A stretch of DNA of 7,702 bases, taken from assembly GCA_025350985.1 (NCBI GenBank), contig JANXWU010000113.1, positions 1 through 7,702 of the forward strand, in the 5' to 3' direction. Numbering within the stretch: position 1 is the first letter of the stretch; each line of letters begins with the position of its first letter. This document shows positions 1-6,200 of the stretch, piece after piece. The translations under genes and the position numbers were made by a program. The notes under the pieces are model-generated. The model was not told the origin of the DNA. It did no database searches and worked only from the letters and a program-made list of their open reading frames with translations. The DNA is from Spartobacteria bacterium (GTDB taxonomy: Bacteria; Verrucomicrobiota; Verrucomicrobiia; Chthoniobacterales; Chthoniobacteraceae).

Positions 1-1
1 C

Positions 2-61
2 AGCGTCGCCCTCATCCTCGCCCAAGCCTCCAGAATCATGCTCCGCAGGCTCGCTCGCTAG
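2..61 (+). CDS. Possible 3' tail of an upstream gene (very weak)
   Basis: Reading from base 2, an open frame enters from the window edge and gives SVALILAQASRIMLRRLAR before a TAG stop at 59-61. The peptide is a short hydrophobic stretch followed by a basic end. That would suit the C-terminus of a membrane protein, but also a chance frame in GC-rich DNA. A second reading is that SVALILAQA is the end of a signal-peptide core displaced out of frame from gene 1; nothing after it resembles the expected mature N-terminus, so I do not favour this. Nineteen residues are too few to assign a family. No promoter or terminator is evident in bases 1-68. Confidence 0.18.
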   Translation, partial: SVALILAQASRIMLRRLAR

Positions 62-68
62 TTTTTAG

Positions 69-146
69 ACAGTCACTTACAAGGAATTCATCGACCTTTG
101 GAACAAGCTCCAGCTTCCCGAGCTGGCGAAAAAAACTCCGCCGCCG
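69..146 (+). other. Coding sequence in frame with gene 1 but upstream of any usable start
   Basis: The frame of gene 1 is open from just after a TAG at 66-68. From about base 72 it reads VTYKEFIDLWNKLQLPELAK. This aligns with ALTREQYETLLRDAQKHL near the N-terminus of the paralogue, gene 2, so it is genuine protein-coding sequence. There is no ATG, GTG or TTG in frame before 147; the only candidate is a CTG at 123 without a Shine-Dalgarno sequence. The conserved segment that should precede it (in gene 2, ILVPAKDLPAVLEKNPRAV) and the signal peptide are missing in all three forward frames of bases 1-68. The 5' end of gene 1 has therefore been broken or replaced near base 62-77. Confidence 0.7.
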
Positions 147-3100
147 GTGGATGGGGTTCTTTCGTCCGCGAAATATTCCGGCAAGGTCGAGGGCGATGTC
201 GTCTCGCTCGACGCGAAGCTGGAAATGGAAGCGCTCAAAGACGGCTGGTCGGTGCTGAAACTGGGCGCGCCGGGACTGAACATCGCCGACGCGAAAACCA
301 CCGCGAACCTCAACGTCGCCGACAACGAGTATCAGGTGATTTTTCCCGCGAAGGGAAAATACACGCTCGACATGACCGTCCTCGGCAAGATCACGCGCGA
401 CGCCGGCAAAAGCAGCGTGACGCTCGCGCTGCCGCGCACTGCGGTTTCGCAGTTTGAACTAACGCTGCCGGGCAAGGGTCTCGACTTCACGATCGCGCCC
501 GCTTCGGCGTTCACGGCGACCGAGCAGGCGGATGGAACGACGAAGCTGCAGGTGTTCTTCGGCGCGTCGCAGGAGATCAACATCGCGTGGACAAAAAAGG
601 GCGGCGAGACCGCGCTGCAACCGCTGCTTTTCGCCGAGACGACCGCCGACACGCGTGTCACCTCCGGCGCGCTGCGGACGACGCTGGCGGTGAACTATCG
701 CATTCTGCGCGCGGGCGTGAGCACGTTTGAAATTTCGCTGCCCGCCGGCGAGCAAGTGTTGAGCGTCGATGGTGCGGATTTGCGCGACTGGACGCTGGAA
801 AAGGCGGACGCACGACAAAAGCTCGTGGTCAATCTGCACACACCGGCGAAGGAAAATTACATGCTGCGCGTCACGACCGAATCGGGCATCGCCACACTGC
901 CCGCGAAACTCGAAGCGCCCTTTCTCGAGGTCAAAAATGTCGAGCGCCAGAGCGGCTCGATCAACGTGATGGCCGAACAGGAACTGATCGTGAATGTCGC
1001 CAAACTCGACGGACTCACGCAGCAAAGCGCGGCGGCTCCCGGCAAGACCGCGGACACGCGCGTAGGCAACTATCGTTACCTCCGGTTGCCCTACTCCCTC
1101 TCCATCGAGGTCGCGGCCGCGCAACCGCAGATCGAAATCGCGAGCGACACGCTGCTGACGGTCGAGCCGGAGACGCTCACCTTGCGGACAAATTTCGCCT
1201 ACGAGGTGAAAAAGTCGGGCGTGTTCACGGTGCAAATCGACCTGCCGCCGGGCTTTGAAAAAGCCGAGGCGAAAGGCGAACAAGTCGAGAGTTCGACCGT
1301 CGCGAAAGTCGGCGCGACGAGCGTGCTCGAAGTGAAATTCAGTCAGCGACGGACGGGCGCGTTTGGTTTCGAAGTCACGGCCGAGGCGGCGCGAAAGAAG
1401 GCGGACGAAGAAGTGGCGGTTCCCGTTTTTTCCCCGCACGACGCGCAACGGCACGAGGCGCGCGTCGGCGTCGCGGTGCATGTGAGTCTGAAGGCCAACA
1501 CGATCGACGCCGGTGATTTGCGGCAGGAGGACGTGCGGCAACTCGGCGCCTTGCAGGTGAAAAATCCGCAAGCCACGCCGCTGATTCTTGGCTTTCGTTA
1601 CCGCGGCGAAGCGAAGCCCGCGCGGCTCGCTTTTGAAGCCAGAAAATCCCGCGTGTCGGTCGAAGTGCTGGCGCTGGCCGACGTGCGAGAGGCGATCACG
1701 CGCCACACTTGGTGGTTGGAATACAACGTCGAATACGCCGGCGTGAACGAACTCGCCGTCGCCGTCCCCAAAGCCCTCGCCGACGACCTCCAAATCGACG
1801 GCGCGAACATAAAGGAAAAGCTGCGCGCCGAGGAGAAAAACGAAAAAGGCGAAGCGACTGGCAACGTCATTTGGCGCGTCGTTTTGCAGGACAAAACACT
1901 CGGCGCGTATGAGCTGCGGCTCTCGCTGGAAACGCCGCGCGGCGAGTTGAAAGCAGGCGCGAAGGAAGCCGTGGTTCTGCCGGAAATTAAACCGCTGAAT
2001 GTTTTTCGCGAGACCGGCCAAGTGGCCGTGTTGAAGGACGGCAACCTCGAATTTTCCAAGACCGACGCGAAGGGTCTGGAGACCATCGACCCGAAAGAAC
2101 TGCACGGCCCACTGCAGCAAGGCGGCGTTTTCCTCGCCTACAAATATGCCGCGCATCCGATCGCCTTGCGCGTCGAGGTTTCAAAAAATCTCTACCTCGA
2201 AGTGCCGAATGCGCTGGTGACTTACGCCGTCCTCAACACCGTCATCGCCGAGGACTCCGCGCAATCGACCGAGGTGATTTACTGGGTGAAAAACAACTCG
2301 CTGCCGTTCTTCAGCGTGCGCCTGCCAGAGCGCGGCAAGCTGCTCACGGATGCCTTTGTCAACGGCGCGCCGCAGCAGCCCTCGCATCGCGCGGACAGCA
2401 GCGAAGTGCTCATTCGTTTGCCTGTTCAGCAAAAGCAAAACGAGGCGATTCCGGTGCGGTTTATTTACGAAGTGCCGAGCGAAAAACCAGGCAGCACGCT
2501 CGCGTGGCGCGGCTCGATGCGCGTCGCCCCGCCCGTGCTCACGAACGCGAAAATCGTGCAGACGCAGTGGAATCTCTATCTGCCGCAAAACTATCGCTAC
2601 GTGAAGTTCGCCGGGCCGATGCAAGAGCCGGTCACACGCCGCGGATGGGAAGTTTTCCACACGATCTTCGACGATCTCGTGCCGCGTTTTGGCCCGGAGA
2701 TTGACGACAGCGACGCCGCGTGGAATTCGCCGCCGGCATTGCAGGAAGCGCAGGCCGGTGGCTTCAATTTCCAACTGCCGAAAGAAGGCAGGCCCGTCGA
2801 GCTGCGCCGTCTCGAAGCGCCAGCGGGCGTGGAAATCAGCTACCGCTCGCTCGGCTGGATTTACACGCTGGAATCGGCGCTGTTTTTCGCCGCGTTTCTC
2901 TTCGGCGTGCGGCTGTTGAACCGTCCCGGCCAGAGTAAATTTGCCTACGCGATTGTCTTCGGCGTGGGCGCGCTGATCGTTGCGGGCGCAGTCGCCCCGC
3001 GTTCCGCCGGACCGTGGAATGCCATTTATCTCGGCGTGCTGGCGGCGGTCGCCGTCTGGTCCGTCGTCGGCGCGTGGCGGCTCGCGTGGAGATGCTGGAA

Positions 3101-3206
3101 TAAATGCTGCGACACGGTGCGCCGTCGCGGGGTGGTGAGGCCACCGCCGCCGTCATCGCCGCCGCCCACCACGCCTTCGTCCATGGAACCGCAAGCCGGG
3201 GCGTGA
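147..3206 (+). CDS. Gene 1: giant beta-module envelope protein with three C-terminal membrane helices, 5' end disrupted
   Basis: I do not recognise a named family. The formal start is GTG 147 (1019 aa), but it has no ribosome binding site and similarity to gene 2 begins about 25 codons earlier, so the true N-terminus is unknown or lost. An N-terminal beta region lies at residues 8-81. Four copies of a beta-rich module follow, at about 182-246, 351-414, 524-597 and 708-777. Each has a pattern like F-x-I-x-LP-x-G, then a small VDG-type turn, then an alternating strand ending in a V-x-E-x-type segment. WNLYLP (808-813) and a short linker lead to FQLPKEGRPVEL (874-885). Membrane helices are likely at 906-924, 932-950 and 958-981, followed by a basic, proline-rich tail (994-1012). 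This predicts a large extracytoplasmic body and a cytoplasmic C-terminus. The protein matches gene 2 module by module, so the two arose by duplication. If the missing signal peptide is not supplied elsewhere, this copy may be a pseudogene in this strain, although the remaining 1019 codons are undamaged. Confidence 0.85.
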   Translation: MDGVLSSAKYSGKVEGDVVSLDAKLEMEALKDGWSVLKLGAPGLNIADAKTTANLNVADNEYQVIFPAKGKYTLDMTVLGKITRDAGKSSVTLALPRTAVSQFELTLPGKGLDFTIAPASAFTATEQADGTTKLQVFFGASQEINIAWTKKGGETALQPLLFAETTADTRVTSGALRTTLAVNYRILRAGVSTFEISLPAGEQVLSVDGADLRDWTLEKADARQKLVVNLHTPAKENYMLRVTTESGIATLPAKLEAPFLEVKNVERQSGSINVMAEQELIVNVAKLDGLTQQSAAAPGKTADTRVGNYRYLRLPYSLSIEVAAAQPQIEIASDTLLTVEPETLTLRTNFAYEVKKSGVFTVQIDLPPGFEKAEAKGEQVESSTVAKVGATSVLEVKFSQRRTGAFGFEVTAEAARKKADEEVAVPVFSPHDAQRHEARVGVAVHVSLKANTIDAGDLRQEDVRQLGALQVKNPQATPLILGFRYRGEAKPARLAFEARKSRVSVEVLALADVREAITRHTWWLEYNVEYAGVNELAVAVPKALADDLQIDGANIKEKLRAEEKNEKGEATGNVIWRVVLQDKTLGAYELRLSLETPRGELKAGAKEAVVLPEIKPLNVFRETGQVAVLKDGNLEFSKTDAKGLETIDPKELHGPLQQGGVFLAYKYAAHPIALRVEVSKNLYLEVPNALVTYAVLNTVIAEDSAQSTEVIYWVKNNSLPFFSVRLPERGKLLTDAFVNGAPQQPSHRADSSEVLIRLPVQQKQNEAIPVRFIYEVPSEKPGSTLAWRGSMRVAPPVLTNAKIVQTQWNLYLPQNYRYVKFAGPMQEPVTRRGWEVFHTIFDDLVPRFGPEIDDSDAAWNSPPALQEAQAGGFNFQLPKEGRPVELRRLEAPAGVEISYRSLGWIYTLESALFFAAFLFGVRLLNRPGQSKFAYAIVFGVGALIVAGAVAPRSAGPWNAIYLGVLAAVAVWSVVGAWRLAWRCWNKCCDTVRRRGVVRPPPPSSPPPTTPSSMEPQAGA

Positions 3207-3217
3207 ATTCGGAAACG

Positions 3218-6200
3218 ATGAACGCGCTCAAGTTACGAGGGTCGCCGAAGGCAGACGCATGGGGAGCGCACGCGCCTCGCGTGCTGGTTGCGGCGCCTCG
3301 CCGCTACGAACTTGGGAACGCGACCGATCAGAAAACCGACGCGCGATCTTTTCTCTGCGCCGACGAAAGTTCGCGTCGGCTAGGGCGCCGACGCCAGCAC
3401 GCGAGGCGCGTGCGCTCCCCTGGCACCCTGATCGCGATGCTCGCGATTTGTTGCACCGCCAGCGCGGTTGATGTGCCCTTGCCCAAACCGGAGCGGCGCG
3501 AAATTCTCGTGCCCGCGAAAGATTTGCCGGCGGTTCTGGAAAAAAATCCGCGTGCCGTCGCGCTCACACGCGAGCAATACGAGACATTGCTCCGCGACGC
3601 GCAAAAACACCTCAAGGCCAGTCCCGAATCGCCGCGACGCGCGGTGCTCACGTCGGCGCGATACGAAGCGGAATTGCACGGAAAAGTCGTCGAAGTCCGC
3701 GCGGATTTTGTCGTGCATGTTCTCTCCGATAAATGGGCGGAAGTCCCGCTGCGGCTCGGCGCGCTCGCGCTCGGCGAGGTTGAAGTCGATGGCGAATCGG
3801 CGCTGCAAGCCGGCGGCAAGGACGCGCACACGCTCATCGTGCGCGGACGCGGCGAGCACCGGCTGCGCGCTCACTTCACGCTCCCGGTTCAGCGCGACTC
3901 CGCGATGAGTTCCATCGCGCTCGCGCTTCCCGTGGCCGGCGCGGGCAGCTTCACGTTGAAGCTCCCGCCGCGCACGCACGTCGAGAGCGCGCACGCGGTG
4001 AAAATCGAAAACACCGCCGCCGCCACGCTCGCCACCGTCGCGGCTTCGGCGACGACTGACTTCGCGCTCGCGTGGCGCGCGGAGAGCGACTCGGCAGGCA
4101 GCGCGCCGGTGATTTTCGAGGCGGACAGTTTTCTTTACGTGATCGACGAAACCAAAGTGCAGGCCGACCTCGGCATCGTCCTCAACGCGTCGCTCGGCGA
4201 GTTGCCCGCGAGTTTTCGCATCACGCTGCCGACGGGCACGACGCCGCTCAGCGTGCAGGGCAGTGAAGTATTGAAATGGAACGCCGTCGCGGAAGTTGTG
4301 ACCGTCGAATTGACGCCCGGCTCGCGCAAAACGGCTGCGTTGCGCGTGCTCGTCGAGACTTCCGCGTTCGCGGGAAAAAAAGCGGCGACGCTGGTTCTTC
4401 CGACGCCAGAAGTCTCCGGCGTCCATCGCGCGATCGGAAAAATGGCGGTGATCGGCAGCCGCGAAATCAAAGTGCGCGCGATCCATGCCGACGAACCGTC
4501 GCGCCAGACCGAAGGCGCTTTTTCACCGCAGATCGAGGGCGACGCGAACTTCGTCGCCGCTTATCAATTTCCCGCCCGCGCGAAACCACTCGCCGTCACC
4601 GTGGAAAAAATCGCGCCGCGTTTCAGCGTCGATCTCGACACGCTCATCGACGTGCGGCGCGAGGCGATTTTCCTCGAGCGCACGGTCGCGCTCACCGCCG
4701 ACGAGGGTGAGCTTTTCAGCGCGGACATCGGCCTTCCGCAGGGCGAGGAATTGCTGACCGTGCGCGAAGGCGACGCCGAGCCGGACTGGACGCGCGCCGC
4801 TGGAAAAATCCACCTGCGCTGGCCGGACGCGGTTGCCGTCGGCGGCAGAAAAACTTTCACGATCAAGACCCGCATCGAGCCGGCAGCCTGGGCGACGGTC
4901 AAGGAATTCGCGCTCGCGATCAGCGACGCGAAAGTCGAGGGCGCGGAAAAAATCAACGGCTACATCGCGGCGAAATCCGACGAGGCGTTTCGCATTGAAA
5001 CTCGCACGACCGATGGACTGGAGCGCCGTGACGGGCGCGTGACGCCGGTGCGCGGCGACTTCGCGTGGTTCCGCCGCAGCGAATTCAAGCTCGCGCTGCA
5101 AGTCGCGCGCCGCACGCCGGAAGTGCGGGCGGCGTTCACCGGCTACGCGCTGCCGCTCGCGGGCGCGCTCAGCGTGCGCGCGGAGATCGGCTATGACATC
5201 GACTTTTCCGGCGTGAAAGTTTTTCGCGTAAAAGTGCCGAAGGAAACGGCGGAGCAATTTTACTTCGACGGCGACGGAATCGCGGAGCGCAAACTCGACG
5301 GCGACACTTGGACGATCACGCTGCAAAAGGAAACGCTGGGCCACTACGCACTGAAAGTGAATGCGATGCTGCCCTTCACGCGCGGCGCGGATGCGAAGTT
5401 CGAAATCGCCGCGCCGACGCTCGTGCCGCTCGACGTGCAGCGCGAACGCGGGACTTGGGTGGTCGAGGCGAACACGGACACGGAAATCGCCTTTCAGACG
5501 AGCGGGATGAACGAAATCGACTCGCTGCGAGCGCCCGCACTTTCCGATTATCAACCGCAGCATCGGATCATCGGCGTCTTCGAATATCTCGGCGGTGCCG
5601 CGCACAACTTGAAGCTGCTCGGCGAGCGCCATGCCACCGCGACGCTGCTCACGACGGTCGTGGATTCGCTGGAGTTGAATTCAGTGATCGCGCCGAGCGG
5701 AGTCGATCGGCATGAGGCGATTTTTTCCCTGCGCACGGCGGGCGATCAATTCCTCGACATCGCATTGCCAGGCGGTGCGAGCTTGCTCTCGCTCGCGGTC
5801 GATGGCGCGGTCGTGAAGCCGGTCGGCGAAACGGCAAACGTCGTGCGCGTGCAACTCGCGGCGCAACGCGAATGCGCGGCGCGCATCCAACTCATCTACG
5901 AAACGCCGAAGCGCACCTGGAGCAGCACCGGAACCGACACCCTGCCGGCCCCGCGACTCGACGCGCGCATCCCGGTTTTGCGCACGAACTGGCATTTGTT
6001 TTTGCCGGATGGATTTTCGTTCACGGGCTTTGAGACGAATTTGCACGAGCGGGAGAAAAACGCCGAACGGGTGCTGATGTCGAAGGTCATGAAAGTTCCG
6101 GCGAGCGTCCTCGGCTCGCTGGTTTTCAAGCCGAAGTTTTTTTCAAAAGCCACGATTGAAGTGAAGGCCGACAATTATCGTGAAGGGGGCGCGGCATTCG

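Noticed and set aside
1..68. CRISPR, tRNA, riboswitch or promoter in the leading bases
   Set aside because: No repeat array, no cloverleaf and no convincing -35/-10 pair could be found. The stretch is short and uninformative.
459..2156. Long open frame on the minus strand inside gene 1 (565 codons)
   Set aside because: It is the antisense of a clear module-containing protein. Its translation is a low-information mix rich in R, F, H and Q, typical of the complement of GCG/CTC-biased codons, and it has no binding site or recognisable domain.
3104..3217. Start of gene 2 at ATG 3104, overlapping gene 1 by about 100 bases
   Set aside because: The extra 38 residues lie wholly within the gene 1 tail and have no binding site, and MNALKLR at 3218 is the natural n-region of the interrupted signal peptide.
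3261..3420. Inverted repeat as a rho-independent terminator between genes 1 and 2
   Set aside because: It lies inside the gene 2 reading frame, the arms are separated by about 86 bases, and no T-run follows. An inserted repeat explains it better.
4374..4382. A7 run (4375-4381) in gene 2 as a programmed frameshift site; similar A7 or T7 runs near 3540, 6137 and 7083
   Set aside because: Modules continue in the same frame on both sides of each run. I saw no stimulatory structure and no alternative product.
3380..5632. Two minus-strand open frames (3380-4486 and 4523-5632) inside gene 2
   Set aside because: Same codon-bias artefact: Arg/Ala-rich, no motifs, fully overlapped by conserved plus-strand modules.
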